This document shows, piece by piece, positions 1 to 9,024 of a stretch of DNA of 54,385 nt (the first letter of the stretch is position 1; the number at the start of each line of letters is the position of its first letter). Source of the DNA: Rhizobium anhuiense (lineage in GTDB: Bacteria; Pseudomonadota; Alphaproteobacteria; Rhizobiales; Rhizobiaceae); assembly GCF_003985145.1 (NCBI RefSeq), contig NZ_ML133546.1, forward strand, positions 1-54,385. Reading direction: 5' to 3'. The notes beneath the pieces are model-generated. The model searched no databases. It was given only the letters and a program-made list of their open reading frames with translations, and had not been told where the DNA came from. The translations under genes were made by a program, and so were the position numbers.

Positions 1-747
1 ATCTGGAAGCACAATGACGTGGCCGATCTCGAAGCCAAGCTTGCGACCGCCGATCCGAAGGCGCCGAAGCTGATCGCCTTCGAGAGCGTCTATTCGATGG
101 ACGGCGACATCGCCCCGATCAGGGAGATCTGCGACCTCGCCGACAAATACGGGGCGATGACCTATCTCGACGAAGTGCATGGCGTCGGCATGTACGGCCC
201 GCGCGGCGGCGGCATTGCCGAGCGCGAAGGGCTGATGGACCGGCTGACGATCATCGAAGGCACACTCGGCAAGGCTTTCGGGGTGATGGGCGGCTATATC
301 GCCGCGTCGACGGCCCTTTGCGATTTCATCCGCTCGTTCGCCTCCGGCTTCATCTTCACCACGGCGCTGCCGCCGGCGCTCGCCGCCGGCGCCGTCGCCT
401 CGATCCAGCATCTGAAGGTCAGCCAGTTCGAGCGCGCCCGCCATCAGGACCGGGTCCGCAAGCTGAGAGCGCTGCTCGACCAGCGCGGCATTCCGCATAT
501 GCCCAATCCGAGCCATATCGTGCCGGTGCTGGTCGGCGATGCGGCCAAGTGCAAGTGGATCTCCGATCTGCTGCTCGACAATTGCGGCGTCTATGTCCAG
601 CCGATCAACTACCCCACGGTGCCGAAGAAGACCGAGCGGCTGCGCATCACGCCGACCCCGCTGCATTCCGATGCCGATATCGCCCATCTGGTCGAGGCGC
701 TGCATTCGCTCTGGTCGCGCTGTGCATTGGCGCGGATGGTTGCCTGA
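1..747 (+). CDS. hemA: 5-aminolevulinate synthase, 3' part (5' end outside window)
   Basis: Pyridoxal-phosphate enzyme that condenses glycine and succinyl-CoA to 5-aminolevulinate, the first step of the alphaproteobacterial (C4/Shemin) heme pathway. The reading frame is open from base 1, so the gene enters the window already inside its coding region; about 248 codons, roughly the C-terminal 60 percent, are present. Visible landmarks are DEVHGVG (PLP-ring aspartate region), TLGKAFG with the lysine that would form the Schiff base, and a C-terminal segment with YPTVP and ERLRITPTP typical of alpha-oxoamine synthases. It ends with TGA at 745-747. No clear hairpin terminator was seen in the 70 bases after it. 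Identity is secure; only the N-terminus is missing. Confidence 0.96.
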   Translation: MWKHNDVADLEAKLATADPKAPKLIAFESVYSMDGDIAPIREICDLADKYGAMTYLDEVHGVGMYGPRGGGIAEREGLMDRLTIIEGTLGKAFGVMGGYIAASTALCDFIRSFASGFIFTTALPPALAAGAVASIQHLKVSQFERARHQDRVRKLRALLDQRGIPHMPNPSHIVPVLVGDAAKCKWISDLLLDNCGVYVQPINYPTVPKKTERLRITPTPLHSDADIAHLVEALHSLWSRCALARMVA

Positions 748-819
748 GCGGGGACCTATCCTCAGCAACTATCGGACACCGCGACAAAAGCCGGGGGTCT
801 TTTGATGGGGATCAAGCGG

Positions 820-1038
820 CTATTCCTCTTCCAGCAGAAGAGCTGTGGCCAGGTAGCCCATGCTTATTGTGCTCGCGAAGAGATACATGAACAGCCCTTG
901 GGCAAGGTAATTCTCAAGAGTGCCTGCCGCGGCGCTGGAAGACAAAAAACCGTTCTGCCAGACCAGGAATCCTGTGGCGCATCCAATTGCAAAGCCCGTG
1001 GCCAATCGAGTGAGCATGAAGCTGATCATGCGAGGCAT
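820..1038 (-). CDS. small two-helix membrane protein
   Basis: A 72-residue protein with two hydrophobic stretches (about residues 4-26 and 46-66) joined by a short polar loop, ending in the acidic tail LLLEEE. The pattern suggests a small inner-membrane protein with both segments spanning the bilayer. The ATG is preceded by GAGGTG six bases upstream, which supports it as a real gene. It lies convergent with hemA. No family was recognised and no function is proposed. The overlapping plus-strand frame has no such features. Confidence 0.6.
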   Translation of the reverse strand: MPRMISFMLTRLATGFAIGCATGFLVWQNGFLSSSAAAGTLENYLAQGLFMYLFASTISMGYLATALLLEEE

Positions 1039-1166
1039 GGCGGCACCTCAGAGTTAGCTCATGCCAACGGCCAGGCCACGAGAATGTTCCGGCCGCGGAG
1101 TGATCTTTGTCAACGACTGACGTGGCTGACCGTGCAAAAAGCGGACGGAACCGAGGGACCAAAGCA

Positions 1167-1724
1167 GTGCATCTCTTCCCTTTCGCAGCCGGCGTTTTTG
1201 CGCTTCTCATTTTGCCTGGGCCGACCAACGCGATATTGGCGATGGCCTCTCAGGGTCTGACCGCCGGGCGCGCGATCATGCTGCTTGGTACGGTGGTCGC
1301 CGCCTATCTTGCCATTGTCGTTCCGGCGTCCGGCCTGGCCGGTCCTTTTCTCCACCAGCACCCTCTGGTCGCGCAAGGTGTCAAGCTTGCCTCAGCAACC
1401 TGGGTATTCTACCTCGCGCTACGGCTCTGGGGCTCCGGATCCAGTCCCACCGAGGTTGTGACAGTACGGCAGTTGGCGATCACGACGCTGTTGAATCCCA
1501 AGGCGCTTATCATCGGGCTTACGATGATGCCCTCCGCGCAGGAGGTGTCTGGGATAGACGCCACCGCGGCGCTCGCCTTCGTCGTCCTTTTCGCATCCTT
1601 GATCTGGCTGTCGACAGGCAGAATTGTTCTTGGAAGCGAAAAGGAAATGCCGTTGCTGGCCCGGCGATGCGGATCCGCAACCCTGCTGGTGTTCTCGGCC
1701 GCGCTGACCCTCAGTGCATTTTGA
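1167..1724 (+). CDS. LysE/RhtB-type amino-acid exporter family protein
   Basis: A 185-residue integral membrane protein with the LysE/RhtB signature near its start (LLILPGPTNAIL), followed by several hydrophobic helices and the mid-protein segment TLLNPKALIIG, which matches the conserved NPK region of this exporter family. Such proteins export amino acids or related small metabolites; the substrate cannot be told. The GTG at 1167 was chosen because GAGGGA lies eight bases upstream and family members begin just before this first helix; an upstream TTG at 1107 would add 20 polar residues. The ArsR gene follows about 125 bases later on the same strand and may control it. Confidence 0.78.
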   Translation: MHLFPFAAGVFALLILPGPTNAILAMASQGLTAGRAIMLLGTVVAAYLAIVVPASGLAGPFLHQHPLVAQGVKLASATWVFYLALRLWGSGSSPTEVVTVRQLAITTLLNPKALIIGLTMMPSAQEVSGIDATAALAFVVLFASLIWLSTGRIVLGSEKEMPLLARRCGSATLLVFSAALTLSAF

Positions 1725-1848
1725 CGGCACCAAGGATACCGCGAATACATCATGCCAAGCGCGGCCTTCTCGCTATGAGATTTGCGTTAGGTCAATGAGC
1801 CTGTCTTGCGCGCCGCTAATGTACATTCGTGTCCAGAGGAGGCAGGCG

Positions 1849-2181
1849 ATGATCGTCAATGACCGTGAACTGGCGGACTATTTTTCCGCGCTCGCCAATG
1901 CCAGCCGTTTATCGGTGCTGCGGAGGCTGGCCAAGGGTGAGATCTCAGCCACGGAGCTCGCCACAAGTGTCGGGCTCAGCCAGTCGGCGTTATCGCACCA
2001 TCTGAACGTGCTGAAACGTCAGCAGGTCGTCAAGGCGCGCCGCGAATCGCAAACGATCTATTATTCGCTCGCCAGCCATCGAAGCGAGAAAGCCGTCTCT
2101 CTCCTCAACGGCATATTGTTTCCCGACGGACTGCAGACGTCGATGTTCGGCTTCTCGGACTTCTGCCCAGAGGCCGCGTGA
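1849..2181 (+). CDS. ArsR-family winged-helix transcriptional regulator
   Basis: A 110-residue regulator. Residues 1-80 form the ArsR winged helix: LADYFSALANASRLSVLRRL, then ATELATSVGLSQSALSHHL as the recognition region, then a wing with TIYYSL. The metal-binding ELCVCDL motif of ArsR/SmtB metal sensors is absent, so this is not an obvious metal sensor. The ATG at 1849 has AGAGGAGG six bases upstream; the frame is open further upstream, but that part is not ArsR-like. It follows the LysE-type exporter and could repress it or itself. The inducer is unknown. Confidence 0.88.
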   Translation: MIVNDRELADYFSALANASRLSVLRRLAKGEISATELATSVGLSQSALSHHLNVLKRQQVVKARRESQTIYYSLASHRSEKAVSLLNGILFPDGLQTSMFGFSDFCPEAA

Positions 2182-2335
2182 AGATCGGCGATCGGCCGGA
2201 GCCTCGATCCTGCCAGGGGAGTCAGCCGCAGCCTGGCTGTTAGATCCAGGGTTCGATGGTCCGTTTCATTCGGTTGAATGGAACAAAGCCCTACGGGCCA
2301 CAGCTTTACATTGAAGATCGATTGGCTAACGAGTT

Positions 2336-2411
<76 letters not shown>

Positions 2412-2510
2412 ATCAAGGTGGTCCGGCGCAGGGCCGGTCCTGGGATGCTCCTCAGGGCGTGCCCTGCGGAGTGGCGGCTTATTACTTCCGGTTTCCGGAG
2501 ATAGCAAGCC

Positions 2511-2550
2511 TAAAAAATCCGGCCCGGAGAATTTTTTCCTCGCCGGGCCG
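2511..2550 (-). terminator. rho-independent terminator of the FYDLN gene
   Basis: Read on the minus strand, CGGCCCGG and CCGGGCCG form an 8-bp GC stem (2520-2527 with 2543-2550) closed by a 15-nt loop, followed by a T-run (A-run at 2512-2517 on the plus strand). It sits directly after the stop of the minus-strand gene at 2562. Confidence 0.85.
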
Positions 2551-2561
2551 AAATGCAATCG

Positions 2562-2945
2562 TCAAACTTCGTCGTCGTCGCCGGTCACGCCGATGATGTC
2601 GCTCATGTCATCATCATCATCGTCTTCGTCAGGCGTCAGGAAGGTATCGTCGTCGTCGTCGCCTTCGATTTCAACATCGTCATCGCCGATATCCGGGATG
2701 TCGTCGCCGCCGGCGGCGTCATCGGCATCCTCAAGCGAAACCAGTTCGACTTCGGTGTTTTCAGTATCGACTTCCGCCACCTCGTCTTCCTCGGCAACTT
2801 CGGCGATCGCCGAGGTTTCCTCGAAGAAGGACAGAGGGTAGGACTTGCCGGTATAAGGAGAGACGATCGGATCCCGGTTCAGATCATAAAACTTCTTGCC
2901 GGTTTCCGGATCGGTACGCTTGGTTCCAAGTTCCGCTTTCGCCAC
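2562..2945 (-). CDS. FYDLN acid-domain protein (TIGR02300-like)
   Basis: A 127-residue protein with a conserved basic head (residues 1-40: AKAELGTKR, then GKKFYDLNRDPIVSPYTGK) and a long tail made mostly of Asp and Glu, with runs of five and six Asp. This matches the alphaproteobacterial FYDLN acid-domain family, which has no established function. The GTG at 2945 was chosen because GAGG lies six bases upstream and the family begins right there; the frame extends 17 codons further without conservation. It is divergent from aroA with a 276-bp gap that should hold both promoters, and it is followed by its own terminator. The tail resembles nucleic-acid-mimicking or counter-ion tails, which is only a guess. 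Confidence 0.85.
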   Translation of the reverse strand: MAKAELGTKRTDPETGKKFYDLNRDPIVSPYTGKSYPLSFFEETSAIAEVAEEDEVAEVDTENTEVELVSLEDADDAAGGDDIPDIGDDDVEIEGDDDDDTFLTPDEDDDDDDMSDIIGVTGDDDEV

Positions 2946-3221
2946 TATAAGCCTCGTGAGAATGACCGAATTCGAGATTCGGCAAATGCCGATCAAGCCG
3001 GCGTTCCATCGGAATTTATAAGCCGGTCCCCTTAATCGCTGTGGCTTCCCATGTCAAAGCCAAACTTTATGAACGCCCTGCGGGGTTTTCCCCGCGCCGA
3101 CGGATGACCGCCCGGCGCGTTTATGTTAACGAGCCGCGGCAGCCACAGAACCGGGCGAGGATTGCGACCGGCCAAGCGTGTCCTGCTGTAAAAATAGACT
3201 GCGTTTGCAAAGGATTGCGCC

Positions 3222-4580
3222 ATGCTTCACGGCTCTGCGCCCAGGCCCGCCACCGCCCGCAAATCCGCCGGCCTTACGGGCCGCGTCCGCATTCCGGGCG
3301 ATAAATCGATCTCGCATCGTTCCTTCATGTTCGGCGGGCTTGCTTCCGGGCAAACGCGGATCACCGGCCTGCTCGAAGGCGAGGATGTGATCAATACCGG
3401 CCGGGCGATGCAGGCGATGGGCGCCAGGATTCGCAAGCAAGGCGAAGAGTGGGTGATCGAGGGCACCGGCAATGGTGCGCTGCTTGCGCCTGACGCGCCG
3501 CTCGATTTCGGCAATGCCGGCACCGGGGTGCGGCTGACCATGGGCCTCGTCGGCACTTACGACTTTCACTCCACCTTCATCGGCGACGCCTCACTTTCGA
3601 AACGGCCGATGGGCCGGGTGCTCAATCCGCTGCGCGACATGGGCGTGCAGGTCAGCGCATCGGCGGGCGACAGGCTGCCGGTGACGCTGCGAGGCCCGGG
3701 AAGCCCAAGCCCGATCCGCTATCGCGTGCCGATGGCCTCCGCCCAGGTGAAATCGGCCGTCCTGCTTGCCGGTCTCAATACGCCGGGCACCACCACGGTC
3801 ATCGAGCCAGTGATGACGCGCGACCATACCGAAAAGATGCTGCAGGGCTTTGGCGCCGCCCTTGCCGTCGAGACCGACGCGGACGGCATCCGCACGATCC
3901 GGCTCGAAGGCCGCGGCCGGCTGACGGGCCAGGTGATCGACGTTCCCGGCGATCCGTCTTCCACCGCCTTCCCACTGGTTGCGGCGCTGATCGTGCCCGG
4001 CTCCGATATCACCATCGTCAACGTGCTGATGAACCCGACCCGCACGGGGCTGATCCTGACGCTGCAGGAGATGGGGGCCGACATCGAGGTGCTGAATGCG
4101 CGTCTTGCCGGCGGCGAGGACGTGGCGGATTTGCGCGTGCGCCATTCCGAGTTGAAGGGTGTGGCCGTTCCCGAAGAACGGGCGCCGTCGATGATCGACG
4201 AATATCCCATCCTCGCGGTTGCTGCCTGTTTCGCCGAGGGCACGACCGTGATGAAGGGGCTGGAGGAACTGCGCGTCAAGGAATCCGATCGCCTTTCCGC
4301 CGTCGCCGACGGCCTGAAGCTGAATGGCGTCGACTGCGACGAAGGCAAGGATTTTCTGATCGTCCGCGGCCGGCCGGACGGCAAGGGCCTCGGCAGCGCT
4401 GGAGGTAGCAGGGTCAGCACGCATCTCGACCATCGCATCGCCATGAGCTTCCTTGTTCTGGGGCTTGCATCGGAGCATGCTGTGACGATCGACGACGCGG
4501 CGATGATCGCGACCAGCTTTCCGGAATTCATGCAGCTGATGGCCGGCCTTGGAGCAAAGATCGAGGAGGTGCCGCAGTGA
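3222..4580 (+). CDS. aroA: 3-phosphoshikimate 1-carboxyvinyltransferase (EPSP synthase, CP4-like)
   Basis: Transfers the enolpyruvyl group of PEP to shikimate-3-phosphate, sixth step of the shikimate pathway, in the cytosol. It is 452 residues and aligns without gaps over its first 100 residues with the EPSP synthase of Agrobacterium strain CP4 (same MLHG start; RIPGDKSISHRS at 23-34; RPMGRVLNPLR; late ELRVKESDRL and THLDHRIAMSF). Residue 100 is Gly (codon 3519-3521), whereas CP4 has Ala100, the residue linked to glyphosate insensitivity. It is first in an apparent aroA-cmk-rpsA unit, with cmk starting 73 bases after its stop. Strong identity; the inhibitor phenotype is inference. Confidence 0.97.
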   Translation: MLHGSAPRPATARKSAGLTGRVRIPGDKSISHRSFMFGGLASGQTRITGLLEGEDVINTGRAMQAMGARIRKQGEEWVIEGTGNGALLAPDAPLDFGNAGTGVRLTMGLVGTYDFHSTFIGDASLSKRPMGRVLNPLRDMGVQVSASAGDRLPVTLRGPGSPSPIRYRVPMASAQVKSAVLLAGLNTPGTTTVIEPVMTRDHTEKMLQGFGAALAVETDADGIRTIRLEGRGRLTGQVIDVPGDPSSTAFPLVAALIVPGSDITIVNVLMNPTRTGLILTLQEMGADIEVLNARLAGGEDVADLRVRHSELKGVAVPEERAPSMIDEYPILAVAACFAEGTTVMKGLEELRVKESDRLSAVADGLKLNGVDCDEGKDFLIVRGRPDGKGLGSAGGSRVSTHLDHRIAMSFLVLGLASEHAVTIDDAAMIATSFPEFMQLMAGLGAKIEEVPQ

Positions 4581-4653
4581 TGGACCAACGCCCCGCATTT
4601 CCGCAAAGACGATCTCATTTGCCGTTCCCATGCGCTGCCGCAGGATTGATCGC

Positions 4654-5301
4654 ATGACAACCAAGACTTTCATCATCGCCATCGATGGCCCGGCGGCTGC
4701 CGGCAAGGGCACGCTTTCACGCTGCATCGCCGAGCAATACGGCTTCCATCATCTGGATACCGGGCTCACCTATCGCGCCACGGCCAAGGCGCTGCTCGAT
4801 GCCGGCCTGCCGCTCGACGACGAGGCGGTGGCGGAAAAGATCGCGCGCGAGGTTGAACTCGCCGGACTGGATCGCGATATACTTTCCAAACATGAGATCG
4901 GCGAAGCCGCCTCGAAGATTGCCGTCATGCCGGCGGTGCGCCGGGCGCTGGTCGAGGCGCAGCGGCGGTTTTCGGCGAAAGCGCCGGGGACGGTGCTCGA
5001 CGGGCGCGATATCGGCACGGTCGTCTGCCCCAATGCGCCAGTGAAGCTCTATGTGACGGCGTCGCCCGAGGTTCGCGCGAGACGCCGCTACGACGAGATC
5101 CTCGGCAAGGGGGCGACGGCGGATTTCGATGCGATTTTCGAGGACGTCAAGCGGCGCGACGAACGCGACATGGGACGGGCCGACAGCCCTTTGAAACCAG
5201 CGGTCGATGCGCACTTGCTTGATACGTCGGAAATGAGTATAGAGGCCGCGTTTCATGCCGCTCAATCGATCATCGATGCGGTCTTGAGCCGAAATGCCTA
5301 A
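4654..5301 (+). CDS. cmk: (d)CMP kinase
   Basis: Phosphorylates CMP and dCMP to the diphosphates using ATP. The 215-residue product begins with the P-loop IDGPAAAGKGT (residues 10-20), then HHLDTGLTYR (nucleotide-binding), VLDGRDIGTVV in the centre and ARRRYDE, all typical of cytidylate kinase. The ATG at 4654 is used because the P-loop lies ten residues after it; upstream codons in frame overlap the end of aroA and are not conserved. The aroA-cmk-rpsA order is widespread in proteobacteria and suggests co-transcription, though a 172-bp gap with a long palindrome separates cmk from rpsA. Confidence 0.96.
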   Translation: MTTKTFIIAIDGPAAAGKGTLSRCIAEQYGFHHLDTGLTYRATAKALLDAGLPLDDEAVAEKIAREVELAGLDRDILSKHEIGEAASKIAVMPAVRRALVEAQRRFSAKAPGTVLDGRDIGTVVCPNAPVKLYVTASPEVRARRRYDEILGKGATADFDAIFEDVKRRDERDMGRADSPLKPAVDAHLLDTSEMSIEAAFHAAQSIIDAVLSRNA

Positions 5302-5305
5302 ATTC

Positions 5306-5339
5306 AAGCGATTTTGCGTGCTCTGAGCACGGATCGCTT
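5306..5339. repeat. 34-bp intergenic palindrome between cmk and rpsA
   Basis: AAGCGAT and ATCGCTT form outer arms, and CGTGCTC/GAGCACG form a nearly loop-free inner stem. There is no T-run after it, so it is unlikely to be a simple terminator. It may be a repetitive palindrome or an RNA-processing site ahead of rpsA. Confidence 0.5.
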
Positions 5340-5473
5340 CTAATGCAGCAGCCTGAAATTCCGTCCAAGCGCCGGATTGCCTTCGAGAGAGGGCGGACTG
5401 GGTTCAGGCCCGTTCAACGCAAACCAACCGGCGCATACGTGTCCGCTTCCGTTTAGGGCACGCAGGAGATTTT

Positions 5474-7177
5474 ATGTCAGTAGCTACCCCCTCCCGCGAG
5501 GATTTCGCGGCTCTTCTCGAAGAGTCCTTTGCCAAGAACGACCTGGCCGAAGGCTATGTCACCAAGGGCATCGTCACGGGCATCGAGAAGGACGTCGCCG
5601 TTGTCGACGTCGGCCTCAAGGTTGAAGGCCGCATCGCGCTCAAGGAATTCGGCGCACGCGCCAAGGACGGTTCGCTGAAGGTCGGCGACGAAGTCGAAGT
5701 TTATGTCGAGCGCATCGAAAACGCGCTTGGCGAAGCCGTTCTATCGCGCGAGAAGGCTCGCCGCGAAGAAAGCTGGATCAAGCTCGAAGCCAAGTTCGAA
5801 GCCGGCGAGCGCGTCGAAGGCGTGATCTTCAACCAGGTCAAGGGCGGCTTCACGGTCGACCTCGACGGTGCGATCGCCTTCCTGCCGCGTTCGCAGGTCG
5901 ATATCCGCCCGATCCGCGACGTCACTCCGCTGATGCACAACCCGCAGCCCTTCGAAATCCTCAAGATGGACAAGCGCCGCGGCAACATCGTGGTTTCGCG
6001 CCGTACGGTTCTGGAAGAATCCCGTGCCGAACAGCGTTCTGAAATCGTTCAGAACCTCGAAGAAGGCCAGGTTGTCGACGGCGTCGTCAAGAACATCACC
6101 GATTACGGTGCGTTCGTCGACCTCGGCGGCATCGACGGCCTGCTGCACGTCACCGACATGGCATGGCGCCGTGTGAACCATCCGTCGGAAATCCTGAACA
6201 TCGGCCAGCAGGTCAAGGTTCAGATCATCCGCATCAACCAGGAAACCCACCGTATCTCGCTCGGCATGAAGCAGCTCGAGAGCGATCCGTGGGATGGCAT
6301 CCAGGCCAAGTATCCGGAAGGCAAGAAGATTTCCGGTACCGTCACGAACATCACCGACTACGGTGCATTCGTCGAGCTGGAGCCGGGCATCGAAGGCCTG
6401 ATCCATATCTCGGAAATGTCCTGGACCAAGAAGAACGTTCACCCCGGCAAGATCCTGTCCACCAGCCAGGAAGTCGAAGTCGTCGTTCTCGAAGTCGATC
6501 CGTCCAAGCGCCGTATCTCGCTCGGCCTCAAGCAGACGCTGGAAAATCCGTGGGCAGCATTCGCCCGCAGCCATCCGGCCGGCACTGAAGTCGAAGGCGA
6601 AGTCAAGAACAAGACCGAATTCGGCCTGTTCATCGGCCTCGACGGCGATGTCGACGGCATGGTGCACCTCTCCGACCTCGACTGGAACCGTCCGGGCGAA
6701 CAGGTCATCGAGGAGTTCAACAAGGGTGACGTCGTCAAGGCCGTCGTTCTCGACGTCGATGTCGAGAAGGAACGCATCTCGCTCGGCATCAAGCAGCTCG
6801 GCAAGGATGCGGTCGGCGAAGCCGCTGCATCGGGCGACCTGCGCAAGAATGCAGTCGTTTCCTGCGAAGTCATCGCAGTCAACGACGGCGGCGTCGAAGT
6901 GAAGCTCGTCAACCACGAGGACATCACTTCCTTCATCCGCCGCGCCGACCTCGCTCGCGACCGCGACGAGCAGCGCCCCGAGCGCTTCTCGGTCGGCCAG
7001 GTCTTCGATGCCCGCGTCACCAACTTCTCCAAGAAGGACCGCAAGATCATGCTGTCCATCAAGGCTCTGGAGATTGCGGAAGAGAAGGAAGCCGTCGCCC
7101 AGTTCGGTTCGTCCGACAGCGGCGCTTCGCTCGGCGACATCCTGGGCGCAGCCCTGAAGAACCGCGGCGGCGAATAA
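5474..7177 (+). CDS. rpsA: 30S ribosomal protein S1
   Basis: A 567-residue RNA-binding protein of the small subunit that helps load mRNA onto the ribosome. It consists of repeated S1 (OB-fold) domains; the most canonical ones are centred near residues 210 and 295, each with ITDYGAFV followed by GLLHVTDM or GLIHISEM, and further repeats with FGLFIGL near 380 and a C-terminal one near 465-545. Length and domain count fit alphaproteobacterial S1. The ATG at 5474 follows AGGAG. Codon usage is strongly biased, as expected for a highly expressed gene. A strong terminator follows at 7200. Confidence 0.98.
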   Translation: MSVATPSREDFAALLEESFAKNDLAEGYVTKGIVTGIEKDVAVVDVGLKVEGRIALKEFGARAKDGSLKVGDEVEVYVERIENALGEAVLSREKARREESWIKLEAKFEAGERVEGVIFNQVKGGFTVDLDGAIAFLPRSQVDIRPIRDVTPLMHNPQPFEILKMDKRRGNIVVSRRTVLEESRAEQRSEIVQNLEEGQVVDGVVKNITDYGAFVDLGGIDGLLHVTDMAWRRVNHPSEILNIGQQVKVQIIRINQETHRISLGMKQLESDPWDGIQAKYPEGKKISGTVTNITDYGAFVELEPGIEGLIHISEMSWTKKNVHPGKILSTSQEVEVVVLEVDPSKRRISLGLKQTLENPWAAFARSHPAGTEVEGEVKNKTEFGLFIGLDGDVDGMVHLSDLDWNRPGEQVIEEFNKGDVVKAVVLDVDVEKERISLGIKQLGKDAVGEAAASGDLRKNAVVSCEVIAVNDGGVEVKLVNHEDITSFIRRADLARDRDEQRPERFSVGQVFDARVTNFSKKDRKIMLSIKALEIAEEKEAVAQFGSSDSGASLGDILGAALKNRGGE

Positions 7178-7199
7178 GCCTCGCATCCGCCTCTGAATT

Positions 7200-7240
7200 G
7201 AAGAACCCGCCGGAGCGATCCGGCGGGTTCTTCATTTTCA
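7200..7240 (+). terminator. rho-independent terminator of rpsA
   Basis: A perfect 14-bp stem (GAAGAACCCGCCGG at 7200-7213 with its complement at 7220-7233) closed by loop AGCGAT, followed by ATTTTC. It lies 22 bases after the rpsA stop, between two convergent genes. Confidence 0.93.
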
Positions 7241-7253
7241 GGCGATAGAAATC

Positions 7254-8798
7254 TTATTCCCAGCCGACCATGCGCTGATAGAGCGCATAGACCGGGTCGG
7301 CAGCCGTGCCTGCCTGATAAACGGACGGCTCGGCATCGATCATCCTTGGCGTTCTTCGCCCGGGCGCTGCCTCGGTTTCTTCGGCATCAGGCTCGGCATC
7401 CTCGCCACCGGACTGCGCCTGCTGCTGATCCTCGGACGCGTCGTCGCGATGGTGCTGATGCTGGTGATGCGTTTCGCCTGCCGTCTCGTTCGGTGGCGTA
7501 TCCTTGGCGAACTGGTAAGGCAGCTGGGCATAGGCAAACCCCTCCGGCATCTTTGCCGCCAGCGGCATATAGGAAGCCTCGACGGTCTCGGACATCGGGA
7601 TGATTTGTGGTTGCGCGGCGATTTCTTTCGGCTGACGGGCGACCGCGACCGCGCTCTCGATATCCATCTGCGAGGGGTGGAGCGCTGCGGATTGGCGAGC
7701 ATCGGGAGCGACGAATTCGGCCGGCTGCCGGGTCAAGGTCTCGGTCGCATCGCTGATCACGGCGTCATCGAGGATCGTATCGATCTCCACCGCCGCCTCG
7801 ACGGGGACATCCTCCAGCAGGGCTTCGACGTCCTGCTCGCGGATGATGGTGGCGATCATCTCGGAGGCTTCTCCGGTCATGGAGGCGACAATGCCTGTCC
7901 AGTTCTTCGGAATGACAGGATCGACTTTTTCCGATGTCGCGTGGGGTTGGATGGCAGGCGGCGCCGGCGTTTCCTGCGCGTCGTCGGCCGCTGCGGCATT
8001 CGTCGACAGCGGTTGCCGGTCTTCGATCTCCTGCGGCGCCGATTTTTTCGGTGCTACCTCGCTTGTCGTCGCCGGGGCGGACTGAGCCCGGTTTGCAGCC
8101 TGCGGCGTTTCCGGATCGGCAGCTTCCACGGCTTCGGCGATGACCGCTTCCTCGGCAGTCGCCGAAGTTGCGGCCTCGATCAGCGGATCGGCTTGCACAG
8201 GCGCCTTTTCCGCAGGCTGGCGCATGGCGGCAGGCAGGCTGTCCTCATGCAGCTGGATCTCGGGACGGGTTTCGGCGCGCATCGGCGAAGCGTCGTTCTG
8301 GCCATAAGAGCGGACGACGGCGCGGGCGGCGAGGTCGCGATCCTTGTAGCGGATGATTTCCAGATAGGCGACGATGCGGGCTGCTTCCGGGCCTGCCGGG
8401 TTCTTCAGGGCTTCGGCGATCATCCGCAACGGCAGGCTATGGCCCTCATCGGTCAGCTGGCGCTCGACCTCGTCGATCCTGACAGCCGGCAGCCGCCGGA
8501 TGGCATCGGCAAGCCGGGAGGCAAAGGCAAGATTGGTCTCGTCCTCGCCCCGATCCAGCGAGATCGAGCGGCCTGCCGCATCGATGACATCGAAAAGCGC
8601 TTCGACCATACGCTCGCGCGCGGCCAGAAGCAGAATATTGAGCTTGCCGGCAATGGCGGAATTGAGATCAGCCGCTTCGACGGCGTTGACAGGCGCGGGG
8701 GCAATCACTGAACGACCGAGACCACCGGCGACGATCGCCGCAGTCTGGCCTTGGGACGAAAAGCTTGCATTGGACGCTGCACGAACGGGAGTCAACAT
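7254..8798 (-). CDS. uncharacterised Ala/Glu-rich protein with N-terminal helical domain
   Basis: A 514-residue protein not recognised as a named family. Residues about 35-175 look folded: predicted helices with ARERMVEALFDVID, RLADAIRRLPAVRIDEVERQ and LEIIRYKDRDLAARAVVRSY. The rest, to about residue 490, is low-complexity and probably disordered, rich in Ala, Glu, Pro, Thr and Gln, with a His/Gln patch (HHQHQHH) near 460; the last 30 residues (SVYQAGTAADPVYALYQRMVGW) look conserved. No signal peptide or membrane segment. The ATG at 8798 has AAAGGAG eight bases upstream; a start further upstream would add 35 residues without a ribosome-binding site. Monocistronic and convergent with rpsA. Confidence 0.72.
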   Translation of the reverse strand: MLTPVRAASNASFSSQGQTAAIVAGGLGRSVIAPAPVNAVEAADLNSAIAGKLNILLLAARERMVEALFDVIDAAGRSISLDRGEDETNLAFASRLADAIRRLPAVRIDEVERQLTDEGHSLPLRMIAEALKNPAGPEAARIVAYLEIIRYKDRDLAARAVVRSYGQNDASPMRAETRPEIQLHEDSLPAAMRQPAEKAPVQADPLIEAATSATAEEAVIAEAVEAADPETPQAANRAQSAPATTSEVAPKKSAPQEIEDRQPLSTNAAAADDAQETPAPPAIQPHATSEKVDPVIPKNWTGIVASMTGEASEMIATIIREQDVEALLEDVPVEAAVEIDTILDDAVISDATETLTRQPAEFVAPDARQSAALHPSQMDIESAVAVARQPKEIAAQPQIIPMSETVEASYMPLAAKMPEGFAYAQLPYQFAKDTPPNETAGETHHQHQHHRDDASEDQQQAQSGGEDAEPDAEETEAAPGRRTPRMIDAEPSVYQAGTAADPVYALYQRMVGWE

Positions 8799-9024
8799 GG
8801 CATGCTCCTTTCGCAAAGTGACGATGAAAGCAGGCTCTATAAAAGGACCGCGCTCATCCGGTCCCCTTGCATCCCAGCAGATCCTCCTGTCCGCATGACG
8901 CATTCTCGCGTCATCGAATGCATAAATATTAACTGGAATTTTAGGAAAGAGGCGTTAACGAATCGATAACGGCCGCAGGCAAACATGCCCACGGTCCTTG
9001 GTCACCTGTCGAAGAATGAATCGC

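Noticed and set aside
5741..7186. A 481-codon minus-strand open frame across rpsA
   Set aside because: Shadow of the strong codon bias of rpsA; it also contains no start with a ribosome-binding site.
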